51,035 bases of DNA from a bacterium HR30. GTDB taxonomy: Bacteria > Desulfobacterota > Binatia > HRBIN30. Made by a program: the position numbers and the translations under genes. The first letter of the stretch is position 1. Each line of letters opens with the position of its first letter. Below, one piece after another: positions 7,898-16,926 of this stretch. Where the stretch lies: contig BEIG01000009.1 in assembly GCA_002898795.1 (NCBI GenBank), positions 1-51,035 on the forward strand. Direction: 5' to 3'. The notes beneath the pieces are model-generated. The model was not told the DNA's origin, made no database searches, and was given only the letters and a program-made list of their open reading frames with translations.

Positions 7898-8782
7898 TTA
7901 CTTCCTGGTCACAGGTTCTCCCGACGGCGCACCCGCGTCCGTAACGCACTCGTTCAGCAAAACACCGATGCCCTCGATCCACGAGCGGATCACGTCGCCG
8001 GGGCGCAAATAACGTCGCGGTTTTCGGGTCGATCCGACTCCGGCCGGTGTGCCGGTGAAGATGAGGTCGCCTGCTTCCAGAGTGCACCGACGCGACAGGA
8101 ATTCTATCAGTTCGGGGACGGGAAAGATCATCTCCCGAGTACGGCTATCTTGCATCATTTCACCACTGACCTCGCAGGTCAGTCTCAAGTCGTTTGGATC
8201 GGCAAACGCGTCTTGCGAAACAACTGCCGGCCCAATCGGGCCAAAAGTGTCGTACGATTTCCCCATGGAGAACTGCGGAGGGTTTCCGGCAAACTGAGCT
8301 TTTCGGTCGGAGATGTCTTGGCCAACTGTGTATCCGGCAATGTAATCCGCCGCTTCCTTGGCACGAATCGCTCGCCCACGGCGACCGATGACCACCACAA
8401 GCTCGACTTCCCAATCGACATAGTCGGAAGACAACTCCACCGCGTGGCGAGGACCAACGAGACAGTTTGGAAACTTCGTAAAAACCAGAGGAACCTCCGG
8501 AATGGGCAAGCCAGCCTCGGCAGCGTGATCACGGTAGTTCAAGCCGATGGCGAACACCTTACTGGGCCGTGGAACAGGGGGACCGAGCTGCTCTTCAATC
8601 ACGGGCCCTTCCGCAGCCCCAGGAGCGAGGCCAGCACCCCACTCGGCGATTTCGAACCACCGGCCAATGGCCTCCATTGGATCGGAAGGAAAGCGTCCTT
8701 GCGAGCCATGCTCCAAGTCGATGAACCCAGTGTCGAGCCACAGGCAAGCTCGTCCGGCCCTGTTGATTAAACGAACACTCAT
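7898..8782 (-). CDS. Fumarylacetoacetate hydrolase (FAH) family protein
   Basis: A 294-residue protein. The FAH-fold core starts near residue 75 with VFAIGLNYRDHAAE, then PLVFTKFPNCLVGP, DWEVELVVVIGRRGR (acidic metal-binding residues), YTVGQDISDR, and GDLIFTGTPAGVG near 255. The family includes fumarylpyruvate hydrolase, 2-keto-4-pentenoate hydratase, acylpyruvases, oxaloacetate decarboxylase and oxaloacetate tautomerase. Sequence alone does not separate these. Its tight placement between a malyl-CoA-lyase-like gene and pckG favours an oxaloacetate- or 2-oxoacid-related role (inference). The weak GGGAG ribosome-binding site lies 9 bases before the ATG. Confidence 0.85.
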   Translation of the reverse strand: MSVRLINRAGRACLWLDTGFIDLEHGSQGRFPSDPMEAIGRWFEIAEWGAGLAPGAAEGPVIEEQLGPPVPRPSKVFAIGLNYRDHAAEAGLPIPEVPLVFTKFPNCLVGPRHAVELSSDYVDWEVELVVVIGRRGRAIRAKEAADYIAGYTVGQDISDRKAQFAGNPPQFSMGKSYDTFGPIGPAVVSQDAFADPNDLRLTCEVSGEMMQDSRTREMIFPVPELIEFLSRRCTLEAGDLIFTGTPAGVGSTRKPRRYLRPGDVIRSWIEGIGVLLNECVTDAGAPSGEPVTRK

Positions 8783-8785
8783 TTC

Positions 8786-9859
8786 TCAAAGCTCCCGTAA
8801 GTCCTCGGGGGTGAACCCGTATGCGGCTGCGAGTTCTGGATCCTTGCGGGCGAGCATTTTTGCCAAGGTCACCATGACGCGGCACTGTTTCCAAGTCGCA
8901 TCGTCTTGCATTTTGCCGTCGATCATTTGTACCCCACGGCCGTCCGGCATGGCAGCCATAACCTTTCGAGCAAAGGCGACTTCATCGGGCGGTGGGCTAA
9001 AGACCTTTTTCGCGATTGGGATCTGGCTTGGATGCAACGACCAAGCACCGACGCACCCCAACAAGAATGCAGCACGAAACTGATCCTCGCACCCCAATGG
9101 GTCGGAAATGTCACCAAATGGGCCGTAAAACGGCAACGCTCCCGTGGCGGTGCAGGCATCGACCATACGAGCGATGGAGTAATGCCACGGGTCTTGCTGT
9201 GCTACCGGGCGTGGGGCCTCGGGGTTCTTCGGGTCAGGGTCAGCCCGCACTAGGTAAGCGGGATGCCCGCCGCCCACGCGCGTGGTTTTCATGCGCCGAG
9301 ATGCAGCCAGATCAGCCGGGCCAAAGCTCACCCCCTGCATGCGCGGACTAGCCGCGCAGATTTCCTCGACGTTGATCATACCCAAGGAAGTTTCCAGGAT
9401 TGCGTGCACGAGAATCGGCCGGCTCAATTTTGCCCGTGCCTCGAGTTGTGCCAAAAGCCGGTCGACGTAATGAATGTCCCAAGGCCCTTCGACTTTCGGC
9501 ACCATGATCACCTCGATTCGCTCGCCGACCTCCGTCACGATCCGGATCATGTCGTCGAGAAACCAAGGGCTTTCGAGGCTATTCACGCGGGTCCACAGAG
9601 GGGTGTCGCCAAGGTCGACCTCGCGAGCGATGCGAATCAGCCCCTCGCGCGCCGCCTCCTTCTTGTCGATCGGGATCGCATCTTCAAGGTTTCCAAGAAG
9701 AATGTCTGCTTGGCGCGCGAGCTCCGGCAACTTTGCTGCCATCTTGGGATTGCTCGGATCAAAAAAATGAATGACGCGCGATGGTTTGACCGGCACCTCT
9801 TTAAGTGGTTCTGGAGCCCCAATGGCCAAGGGTCGAAAAAAATCCCGCGGATTACGCAT
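8786..9859 (-). CDS. HpcH/HpaI / CitE-type CoA-ester lyase, malyl-CoA lyase-like
   Basis: A 357-residue TIM-barrel protein. [48 protein letters not shown] and the [14 protein letters not shown] block followed by [12 protein letters not shown] fit the CitE / malyl-CoA lyase group, which uses Mg2+ held by Glu and Asp in the LET and FGPAD motifs. [13 protein letters not shown] matches the C-terminal CoA-site block of these lyases. At 357 residues it is nearer to L-malyl-CoA/beta-methylmalyl-CoA lyases than to CitE (about 290). The likely reaction is reversible cleavage of a 3-hydroxyacyl-CoA diacid to glyoxylate and an acyl-CoA. GGGGAGGG just upstream of the ATG supports the start. First gene of the lyase-FAH-pckG set. 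Confidence 0.85.
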   Translation of the reverse strand: MRNPRDFFRPLAIGAPEPLKEVPVKPSRVIHFFDPSNPKMAAKLPELARQADILLGNLEDAIPIDKKEAAREGLIRIAREVDLGDTPLWTRVNSLESPWFLDDMIRIVTEVGERIEVIMVPKVEGPWDIHYVDRLLAQLEARAKLSRPILVHAILETSLGMINVEEICAASPRMQGVSFGPADLAASRRMKTTRVGGGHPAYLVRADPDPKNPEAPRPVAQQDPWHYSIARMVDACTATGALPFYGPFGDISDPLGCEDQFRAAFLLGCVGAWSLHPSQIPIAKKVFSPPPDEVAFARKVMAAMPDGRGVQMIDGKMQDDATWKQCRVMVTLAKMLARKDPELAAAYGFTPEDLREL

Positions 9860-10008
9860 GAACCCTCCCCTGAGTTTTTGCGGCGAAATTGCAGGATCTT
9901 CTAGTCAGTTCTGCACACCTGGGGCAACCCGTGAAGTTTTCTTTGCCATTCCATTAGCAATCTCCCATGGTTGTGCTTCTGTTGGCCACCGATTAGGAAT
10001 GCCCAGCC

Positions 10009-11001
10009 ATGAATCTTGGGAAACTCGGGATCAGCCTACCGGTTCCGCCCGACATGCGCACCTGCCTCTGGTGGGCGCAGCGGGCGGAGGATTTGGGTTA
10101 CGAAAGTATATGGATTGCGGATACGAACGGACCGGACCCGTTTGCCCTGGCAGCCGCAGTGTGCCAGGTCACCAAACGTGTGCGTGTGGGCATCGCCGTT
10201 TCTCCCGTTTATACCCGCACCCCTGGTGTACTTGCGCAAGCCGCCGCTACGCTGGCCCAATTGGCACCGGGGCGATTTATTTTGGGTTTGGGATCTTCGA
10301 GCCACGCCATCGTGGAGCAGTGGCATGGCTTGTCGTTCGAGAAGCCGGTTACCCGCGTGCGGGAAACAGTGGATCTGGTGCGCATGCTCCTCCGCGGAGA
10401 GAAAACCTCCTTCGATGGCCGGACTGTGAAGAGTCGTGGCCTGCGATTGCTCATGGTGCCACCGGCACCCGTGCCCATTTACGTTGGAGCGTTGCGCCCT
10501 CCGATGCTCGAGCTTGCTGGCGAGGTTGCCGACGGGGTAGCTGTGAATCTGTTTCCGGTGGAAGCCTTGGCGCGGATGCGGGAACACATAGCCCTAGGGG
10601 CGCGGCGGGCCGGGCGTGATCCCAGCACCCTCGAGATCGTCTGTCGCCATCAAGTCATGGTCACAAATGACCGGCAAATGGCCCGAGAGATTTTCCGCAA
10701 TGCGCTGACGGGTTATTTTGCCACACCCGTCTACAATCGCTTCGCGGCCTGGTACGGCTTCGAGGAAGAAGCACATTGGATCGCCGAGGGCTTCCGCAAA
10801 GGTGACCGCGAGTTAACTCGCAAAGGCATGAGCGATCGCTTTGTCGACGCGCTAGCCATTTTTGGCAGCGTCGAAGAGTGCCGCGAGCGCATCGCTGCGT
10901 ATGTGGATGCAGGAGTGGATACGACCGCGGTTAGCGTCCTCAGCTTCGATCCCGAAGTTATCCAGGCAACCCTGGAGGGCCTGGCGCCGGTTCGCGCTTA
11001 G
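10009..11001 (+). CDS. LLM-class (luciferase-like) flavin/F420-dependent oxidoreductase
   Basis: A 330-residue TIM-barrel protein of the bacterial luciferase family. Visible blocks are WAQRAEDLGYESIWIAD near 22, VRVGIAVSPVYTRTPGVLAQ near 63, GRFILGLGSSS near 88, VPIYVGALRPPMLELAGEVADGV near 158, and a C-terminal AIFGSVEECRERIAAYVDAG. Members use FMNH2 or reduced F420; this form resembles F420-dependent types but the cofactor is not certain. Substrate unknown. It stands alone on the plus strand between divergent and convergent neighbours. Confidence 0.88.
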   Translation: MNLGKLGISLPVPPDMRTCLWWAQRAEDLGYESIWIADTNGPDPFALAAAVCQVTKRVRVGIAVSPVYTRTPGVLAQAAATLAQLAPGRFILGLGSSSHAIVEQWHGLSFEKPVTRVRETVDLVRMLLRGEKTSFDGRTVKSRGLRLLMVPPAPVPIYVGALRPPMLELAGEVADGVAVNLFPVEALARMREHIALGARRAGRDPSTLEIVCRHQVMVTNDRQMAREIFRNALTGYFATPVYNRFAAWYGFEEEAHWIAEGFRKGDRELTRKGMSDRFVDALAIFGSVEECRERIAAYVDAGVDTTAVSVLSFDPEVIQATLEGLAPVRA

Positions 11002-11040
11002 CCTTTGTGCTCTCCGTATACCGTAGCGCCCGTTAGTTGC

Positions 11041-12135
11041 CTATCCGTGCACGATAACGCTGCGGGCAACTTCCCCTTGTTCGATCAGGCTCATGGCCAA
11101 ATTGATCTCGTCAAGCTTCAGTTGGCGGCTGACGAGTTCATCCAGCTTGATGCGCTTGGCCATGTAAAGGTCGAGAATCCGCGGCATATCGTACCGGAAC
11201 CGGGGCGACCCGTAGTACGATCCGATCACACCCTTTTCTTCTAGAGGGAAGTTCATCGCCGGAAACGTGACTTGTTGCCCCATGGGCGGCACGCCGACAA
11301 TCACCAGCTTGCCACCGCGCCGCACGGCAGCGAAAGCCTGCTGGATCAAGTTTGGATTCCCAACGACCTCAAAAACAAAATCCGCACCTTTGCCTGCGGT
11401 TAGCGCCCGCACTTGGTCAGTCCAGTCACCCTGGCTCGGATTTACCGTGTCCGTAGCGCCGAACTGCTTCGCCAGTTCGAGTTTCTTTTCCACCAAGTCG
11501 ACCGCGATAATCCGCTCCGCGCCGCACACCTGCGCCCCTTGAATCACGTTGAGGCCAACACCACCGCAGCCAACCACAGCAACCGTGTCCCCCGGTTCAA
11601 CACGCGCCGTGTTCATCGCCGCGCCCACGCCGGTCATCACCCCGCAACCGACCAGGCACGCACTCGTTAACGGGACGTCCTTGCGGATGGGAATCACGGC
11701 TTGCTCCGGCACCACTGTGTACTCCGCAAACGAGCCGCACCAGTGCCGCAACGGCTGACCATCGAGTTGGAAGCGCGTAGTTCCGTCGTACATCGCGCCG
11801 GACATGGTGGCCATAGCTGCCTTCTCGCACAGGTGGGGACGGCCCCGCCCGCAATCGCGACAGTATCCGCAAGAATAGAGCCAAGTAAGCACGACATGGT
11901 CGCCTTTCTTGACCGAGCTAACCCCAGGGCCAACCTCTTCGACGATTCCCGCGCCCTCGTGGCCAATGATAATTGGGGGCATCATCGGGAGAAGACCGCG
12001 TTGAATGCTCAGGTCGCTGTGGCACACTCCACTGGCAACGACTTTCACCAGCACCTCGCCTTGATGAGGCTGATCTAAGTGTACTTCTCGGACCTGGAAT
12101 GGCTCGTTCCAAGCTTGCAGCACAGCGGCTCTCAT
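11041..12135 (-). CDS. Zinc-dependent alcohol dehydrogenase (MDR superfamily)
   Basis: A 364-residue NAD(P)-dependent dehydrogenase. Catalytic zinc ligands are C38 (GVCHSD), H59-E60 (GHEGAG) and a Cys in VGCGVMTG. Structural zinc cysteines are C89, C92, C95 and C103 (CGYCRDCGRGRPHLC). The Rossmann motif is VVGCGGVGLNVIQGA. This pattern fits class III-like or aryl-alcohol dehydrogenases acting on alcohols, aldehydes or S-conjugates; the substrate is not resolved. The ATG at 12135 follows GAGAGGAG and is preferred over a TTG at 12153 in the same frame. Divergent from the pteridine-reductase-like gene, 70 bases away. Confidence 0.92.
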   Translation of the reverse strand: MRAAVLQAWNEPFQVREVHLDQPHQGEVLVKVVASGVCHSDLSIQRGLLPMMPPIIIGHEGAGIVEEVGPGVSSVKKGDHVVLTWLYSCGYCRDCGRGRPHLCEKAAMATMSGAMYDGTTRFQLDGQPLRHWCGSFAEYTVVPEQAVIPIRKDVPLTSACLVGCGVMTGVGAAMNTARVEPGDTVAVVGCGGVGLNVIQGAQVCGAERIIAVDLVEKKLELAKQFGATDTVNPSQGDWTDQVRALTAGKGADFVFEVVGNPNLIQQAFAAVRRGGKLVIVGVPPMGQQVTFPAMNFPLEEKGVIGSYYGSPRFRYDMPRILDLYMAKRIKLDELVSRQLKLDEINLAMSLIEQGEVARSVIVHG

Positions 12136-12205
12136 CTTGCACTCCTCTCGCAACGCGTGAATGATGCCACGGCTAGTAATTCACCGCACAGTTTAAGGCA
12201 ACGCG

Positions 12206-12958
12206 ATGGAACAGGAGGGAACCAAGCCCGTAGCCGTGGTTACAGCCGGGGGAGCCCGGATCGGGCAAGCGATCGTCTTGGCTTTTGCGCGAGCGGGCTA
12301 CAACGTGGTTATTCACTACCGGACCTTGCGCCCCGCCGTGCAGACGACAGTCGATCTCGCTCACGCTGTGGGCGCGGAGGTGATCCTACACCAGGCAGAC
12401 CTCGCAGTTCGAGCCCAGGCCGAACAACTTCTGGAGGTCACGGTGCAGCGCTTTCAGCGGGTCGACGTGCTCGTCGCCAATGCTGGGGCGTTCGAACGCA
12501 CCCCGGTGGATCAATTTTCCGATGACGTCTGCCGACGCATGTTGGATGACAACCTGTTTGCTGCCCTCTGGGTGTCACGCACTTTCGGGGTGTGGATGCG
12601 AAACAACGGCAACGGCAGCATCGTGGCTTTGGCAGACGTGGCGGCGTTGCGTCCGTGGCGCGGGTACTTGGCGTACAATATCGCTAAGGCTGGGGTGGTC
12701 GCGATGGTCCGCACGCTGGCCAAGGACCTGGCACCTGCGGTGAGGGTCAACGCCGTGGCACCCGGACCGATCTTGTTTCCGCCCGGATTTTCCGAAGAGC
12801 AGCAACAACGCGAAATTGATCGAACGTTGCTCCGGCGGCCAGGTTCACCCGAAGATGTGGCGGAGGCCGTGCTCTTCTTGTGTCGGAACAACTACATTAC
12901 TGGCGTTGTCCTACCCGTGGATGGCGGGCGACTACTCGCAGGTGACGATGGGCACTGA
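12206..12958 (+). CDS. Short-chain dehydrogenase, pteridine reductase / FolM-like
   Basis: A 250-residue SDR. The N-terminal cofactor motif is AGGARIGQAI, followed by YNVVIHYRT. The Arg in RIG and the HYR block are typical of NADPH-using pteridine reductases rather than FabG. VANAGAF is the NAG motif. At the active site the usual SDR Ser is replaced: LADVAALRPWRGYLAYNIAK gives Asp, Tyr, Lys, the arrangement of pteridine reductase (PTR1) and FolM. The protein may reduce dihydropteridine or dihydrofolate. AAGG lies 6 bases before the ATG. Its last 11 bases overlap trmB, so the two are translationally linked. Confidence 0.82.
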   Translation: MEQEGTKPVAVVTAGGARIGQAIVLAFARAGYNVVIHYRTLRPAVQTTVDLAHAVGAEVILHQADLAVRAQAEQLLEVTVQRFQRVDVLVANAGAFERTPVDQFSDDVCRRMLDDNLFAALWVSRTFGVWMRNNGNGSIVALADVAALRPWRGYLAYNIAKAGVVAMVRTLAKDLAPAVRVNAVAPGPILFPPGFSEEQQQREIDRTLLRRPGSPEDVAEAVLFLCRNNYITGVVLPVDGGRLLAGDDGH

Positions 12959-13559
12959 GTTCTGGGCAGCCATCTTTGGACGCTCCGCGCCAGTCGAAGT
13001 CGAAATTGGCCCCGGCACCGGAACCTTTCTGCTCTCGGAAGCAGCGGCAAGGGGGGAGACGAACTTTTACGCCATCGAAGCTTCACGCAGCCGAGCAGAA
13101 CGTCTGACCGCCTTAATCGAGAAGCGGGACCTACGGAATGTGCGCGTCGTTCACGCTCCCGCACAATGCGTGGTTCGACTGATTCCAGACGCGAGCGTGA
13201 CCGCCTACCACGTGTACTTCCCCGACCCATGGTGGAAGCGGCGTCATCACAAGCGACGTTTGTTTACTCCGGGCTTCACTCGGGAACTCGCGCGAACTTT
13301 AGTACCCGGAGGCCGGGTGTACGTAGCGACGGACGTGTTGTTCGTGTGGGACCAGATCCAAGAATACCTGGAAGGGAGCGGTCTTCCCTTGAGTACCTTG
13401 CCGGTTCCCCCTCGCGCAACGCCGACGGCCTTCGAGCGAAAGGGCTTGCGACGTGGCGTGCCGATTTGGGAGGGAACATTTGTCCGACCCTCCGCGGCTT
13501 CGGCGGCTACCCAGGCACCGATGGAGAGCTGGCATACAGTCGCCGCAGATCGGACCTAG
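12948..13559 (+). CDS. trmB: tRNA (guanine-46-N7) methyltransferase
   Basis: A 203-residue SAM-dependent enzyme that forms m7G46 in the tRNA variable loop. The SAM motif is VEIGPGTGTFL at the N-terminus and the family signature is YFPDPWWKRRHHKRR near residue 90, with LFTPGFTRELARTL after it. The frame is open further upstream to 12816 but that part lies inside the SDR gene; the ATG at 12948 is chosen because it starts just ahead of the SAM motif. The protein lacks the usual N-terminal extension. Its 3' end overlaps the convergent flippase gene by 53 bases. Confidence 0.92.
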   Translation: MGTEFWAAIFGRSAPVEVEIGPGTGTFLLSEAAARGETNFYAIEASRSRAERLTALIEKRDLRNVRVVHAPAQCVVRLIPDASVTAYHVYFPDPWWKRRHHKRRLFTPGFTRELARTLVPGGRVYVATDVLFVWDQIQEYLEGSGLPLSTLPVPPRATPTAFERKGLRRGVPIWEGTFVRPSAASAATQAPMESWHTVAADRT

Positions 13560-14928
13560 CCAGCCCACCCACCGCAACGAGCAATACCACGTAGAGAATG
13601 AGCGATAGGAGCGCGAAGTGCGTTCCACGCCACTGTAGCAACGCTACCCCTACACACGCAGACAACACTCCAGCGGTTATCGCCGGAGCACTCGACCGTA
13701 CGCAGTCCACCAAAACACTCCGGGTGGCGGGAAAAACAAACCAAGAGGCAAACCCGACGGCACTGCTGAGCAACGTGGCCGCTGCGGCTCCGGCGCTACC
13801 GTAAGCTGGGATCCACAGCAGATTGAAAGCAATGTTGACCGCTACCGAGAGCGCACTCACGAGCAGCAACAACCGGTACCAGCATTCGATCAGAAACACG
13901 TTGACGTAAACCGCTCCTAGGTAGCTCAACAATAGATTCCAGCTCAAAAACACGGCGGCTGGCCACGCCGCGGCGTACTTCTGCCCGAACACCACCTGGA
14001 GCAAGTCCGGCGCTAAGTAGCTGCACGCTAAAGCCAACAGGGTTCCTGTCGCCGCCAAATAGCGGAAGCCTAACTGATACCGATGGCGGAACGCCTTGGG
14101 ATTCGAGCGGTGACTCGCGGCTAACAATGGAAACAGAGAGAGCATGACAGCCTCGGAAAACATCCCCAGCGCTTCGGTCAGGCGCACGGCGGCTGCGTAC
14201 TGCCCCGCCTCTTCCGCACCACGCAATTGAAAGAGCAGAATTTGATCGACCCTTAATGCGGTCATAAACAACAGGGCCAACAAGCCAATTTGGAACCCTT
14301 CCCGGAGCAAGCTCCGCGCCCTCCCCAGCTCCGCGAATGGCGAAATGCCCACGCGGAGGAGTACAGCGCGAAGGAAGAGTGCGGAAAACAGCAAAGCGTT
14401 CGCTAGCCCGAGCGCGAACACGGCAACCACCGAGCCTTGCCACCACCAGCACAAGCCTACGAGCAGGAGAAATGTCGCGCTTCCTGCAAGGGTGATGCGA
14501 TAGTAATGACGGATTTCCAAACGGCTTTGAAAATAAGCTCGGGCCAACAAATCGAACCCGAACGGCAACGTCGCTAAAGCGAGCACCAAGCATACAAACG
14601 TAACCCGATCGAGCGCCAACACCCATCCCACCAAGGCCCCGATGCCAGCGGCGAGAAAGCCCAAGCCGAGCCGCAACCACAACGCCGTTCCCAACAGAAC
14701 TCGCGCTTCGTGGGGTTTCGCGGATAGCTCACGGGTGAGCACGCGTTCCATACCCAGGTCCGTGAGGAAGCCGAAAAAAAACACCATGGCCCCTACGAAG
14801 GCGTAAATTCCAAACTGCTCTGCCCCCAGCATGCGAGCAAGCACGATCATCGTGACCAAGTGGACAAGCTTGTGCAGCGCCATCCCACTGAGGCCACTAA
14901 AGGAGTTACGCAACAACTGTCGGCTCAT
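13507..14928 (-). CDS. Wzx-like polysaccharide (lipid-linked oligosaccharide) flippase
   Basis: A 473-residue multipass membrane protein with about 12-14 hydrophobic segments. It starts with the family-like block LLRNSFSGLSGMALHKLVHL and LARMLGAEQFGIYAF, typical of the PST/MVF-type oligosaccharide exporters. It would flip undecaprenyl-linked glycan units across the inner membrane. The frame is open to 15003, but only from a TTG; the ATG at 14928 gives the family N-terminus. It is the last gene of the glycosyltransferase operon. The 3' end overlaps trmB on the other strand. Confidence 0.85.
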   Translation of the reverse strand: MSRQLLRNSFSGLSGMALHKLVHLVTMIVLARMLGAEQFGIYAFVGAMVFFFGFLTDLGMERVLTRELSAKPHEARVLLGTALWLRLGLGFLAAGIGALVGWVLALDRVTFVCLVLALATLPFGFDLLARAYFQSRLEIRHYYRITLAGSATFLLLVGLCWWWQGSVVAVFALGLANALLFSALFLRAVLLRVGISPFAELGRARSLLREGFQIGLLALLFMTALRVDQILLFQLRGAEEAGQYAAAVRLTEALGMFSEAVMLSLFPLLAASHRSNPKAFRHRYQLGFRYLAATGTLLALACSYLAPDLLQVVFGQKYAAAWPAAVFLSWNLLLSYLGAVYVNVFLIECWYRLLLLVSALSVAVNIAFNLLWIPAYGSAGAAAATLLSSAVGFASWFVFPATRSVLVDCVRSSAPAITAGVLSACVGVALLQWRGTHFALLSLILYVVLLVAVGGLARSDLRRLYASSPSVPG

Positions 14929-15038
14929 GCGTGCTTGCCTTGGTGAGTCGAGAGAATCATTGCGGAGCAGATTGTCCCGAGCGCTGCTGTTCCTTTGCGG
15001 CAAACGCGCAAGGCTTGGTTTCCGTAGTAGCGCTCAAG

Positions 15039-15962
15039 TTACTGCAGCCCTAACTCCCGCAACGGTAAACGCCCCGTAACTCCATCCAGAAACCCGCGCA
15101 CCAGCCACAAGTACGATTTCAGGCGATCGCCGCGAAAAACTCCCGCCACCATCCACCAACTAACGCCCAAGAAGAAAAGCGTGACGAACTTGCACAGTTG
15201 CGGCACGGTAGCATGTTTTCGCGCGAACAGGATGCTGTTGCGCCCGAGGAAGTAAAGCACGGGGAACGGTCGCGGCCGAGCCGGATTCGCCGCCCCAAAA
15301 CCCCGGTGATAGATGATGGCGTGTCCGTTGTACACGATGCGGAAACCGGCCTTGCGGGCGCGGGCACACCAATCGACGTCTTCGTGATATCCGAAGAAGT
15401 TCTCGTCAAAGCCCCCAACAGTTTCGATGGCCTCTCGCCGCATCATCATCCCGTTACCGATCACCCAATCCACGTCCTTCACCACGGTCAGTTCCGGCCC
15501 ATCAGGCACGCGCGAACCGACGAGATGCACCAGGTCGCGGTGGTACTTGAGTTCCCCATAGGCCCCCCAAACAATCTGGTGGTCTTCGAGCAAAATGTTC
15601 TTTGCTCCTACGGCACCAATTCGGCAGTCGCTCTCAGCTACGCGCACAAGCTCGCTCACCAACTCCGGATGCAGTTCCGTGTCGTTGTTCAGGAGCAAGA
15701 CATAATCCGCCCCCCGATCGAGGGCATCCGCAATTCCCCGATTGTTTCCCCCGCAAAACCCGAGGTTTTTTTCCATGACGAGTACTCGCTGCGAAGGAAA
15801 CTGCTGCCGAATGGCCTCGACGCTTCCGTCGAACGACGCATTATCGACGACAGTTGCGCTCCAGTTGGGGTAGCGAATTCGCGTCAGTGTGGAGAGGCAA
15901 CGTAGGACGTCGTCCTTACCGTTCCAGTTCAGGATCACGATCGCGACGTGTGGTTCAGCCAT
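15039..15962 (-). CDS. Family 2 glycosyltransferase (rhamnosyltransferase-like)
   Basis: A 307-residue GT-A enzyme. VAIVILNWNGKDD and VVDNASFDGS bind the nucleotide sugar; LVMEKNLGFCGGNNRG and LLLNNDTEL (metal-binding DxD-like site) follow, then GYHEDVDWCARARKAGF near 205, holding the probable catalytic acid. The C-terminal tail has hydrophobic and basic stretches that fit membrane association. The closest general type is dTDP-rhamnosyl transferase of O-antigen loci; sugar and linkage are not predictable. The ATG at 15962 overlaps the stop of the upstream gene by 8 bases. An in-frame start 9 codons earlier is less likely. Confidence 0.9.
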   Translation of the reverse strand: MAEPHVAIVILNWNGKDDVLRCLSTLTRIRYPNWSATVVDNASFDGSVEAIRQQFPSQRVLVMEKNLGFCGGNNRGIADALDRGADYVLLLNNDTELHPELVSELVRVAESDCRIGAVGAKNILLEDHQIVWGAYGELKYHRDLVHLVGSRVPDGPELTVVKDVDWVIGNGMMMRREAIETVGGFDENFFGYHEDVDWCARARKAGFRIVYNGHAIIYHRGFGAANPARPRPFPVLYFLGRNSILFARKHATVPQLCKFVTLFFLGVSWWMVAGVFRGDRLKSYLWLVRGFLDGVTGRLPLRELGLQ

Positions 15963-16914
15963 CCTCTCTCTGTTCCTGCTGCATTCCATGCCATGTAGCG
16001 CGGCTTGCCAAACCTAGCCTCTCCAGGGGAACGGGTCGGTGCAGTAAACCGTCCCGTACACCTTGTAAACGTAGCCGGAAACCCGCAAGCTCCTTCCGCC
16101 GCCAGCGTAGGAGCAGGTCTTTCATCAAGTTGACAGCCAAGTGCACCGCGTACTTGGTTTGCAAGCGCAAGCTGGCGTGTTTCCTCACGAACAAGATCGC
16201 GTTCCGGGCAGACAAGTACGTGATAGGGCTCAAGTAACCTCCACCGTTGGTCGACGCGTGCATGCGGTGGCGCACCACTGCCGTGGGAACGTAAGCGACC
16301 TGGTAGCCCTTGGCCCTTGCGCGGACACACCATTCCAAATCCTCATGGTAAGCAAAAAACTCGGGGTCGAAGAGCCCAACCTCCTCTAGCGCTTCCCGGC
16401 GAAGAAGCATGGCGCAACCGCTGACATAGTCCACGAACGCGAATTCGTTGAACTTGGTGACGTCCGGCTCCATCCAACCGCGCTGCTGCACCAGAGGACC
16501 GTGGTAAGTGAGCACCCCATACGCCGTATGGATTCTCGGGGGCTTTTCCTGAGTCAACGTCTTCGCGCCCACCGCGGCCAAGCTGCCATCACGCTCCAAA
16601 GCTTTCACCAGTTCCGAAAGGCATGTTGGGTCCACAACGGCGTCGTTGTTCACGAGAAAAATCGCTTCCGCTCCATGCCGCAGGGCAAACTCCATTCCGG
16701 CATTTGCGCCGCCGGCAAAGCCGCGATTTTCGCGAAGGAACACCCAACAAACCGAACCAGCGGTATCTGCGAACACATGCCGTGGGTCTTCAACGGATCC
16801 ATTGTCGACAACCACGGTCCAAGTAGGTACGAGCCGCCCTCCTCGAATGCTTTCGACGCACTCACGGGTAAGATCCGCTCGGTTCCAGTTCACCACGACC
16901 GCCGCGACGCGCAT
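15955..16914 (-). CDS. Family 2 glycosyltransferase (rhamnosyltransferase-like)
   Basis: A 319-residue paralog of its neighbours at 15039 and 17739. It shares the same order of blocks: VAAVVVNWNRADL, VVVDNGSVED, RENRGFAGGANAGM, FLVNNDAVVDP, VSGCAMLLRREALEEVG, FAYHEDLEWCVRARAKGY. A C-terminal basic helix (LLLRWRRKELAGFRLRL) suggests membrane contact. It lies 12 bases after the methyltransferase gene and overlaps the next transferase, consistent with one transcript. Donor and acceptor unknown. Confidence 0.9.
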   Translation of the reverse strand: MRVAAVVVNWNRADLTRECVESIRGGRLVPTWTVVVDNGSVEDPRHVFADTAGSVCWVFLRENRGFAGGANAGMEFALRHGAEAIFLVNNDAVVDPTCLSELVKALERDGSLAAVGAKTLTQEKPPRIHTAYGVLTYHGPLVQQRGWMEPDVTKFNEFAFVDYVSGCAMLLRREALEEVGLFDPEFFAYHEDLEWCVRARAKGYQVAYVPTAVVRHRMHASTNGGGYLSPITYLSARNAILFVRKHASLRLQTKYAVHLAVNLMKDLLLRWRRKELAGFRLRLQGVRDGLLHRPVPLERLGLASRATWHGMQQEQREDG

Positions 16915-16926
16915 CCCGCGTTTTCC

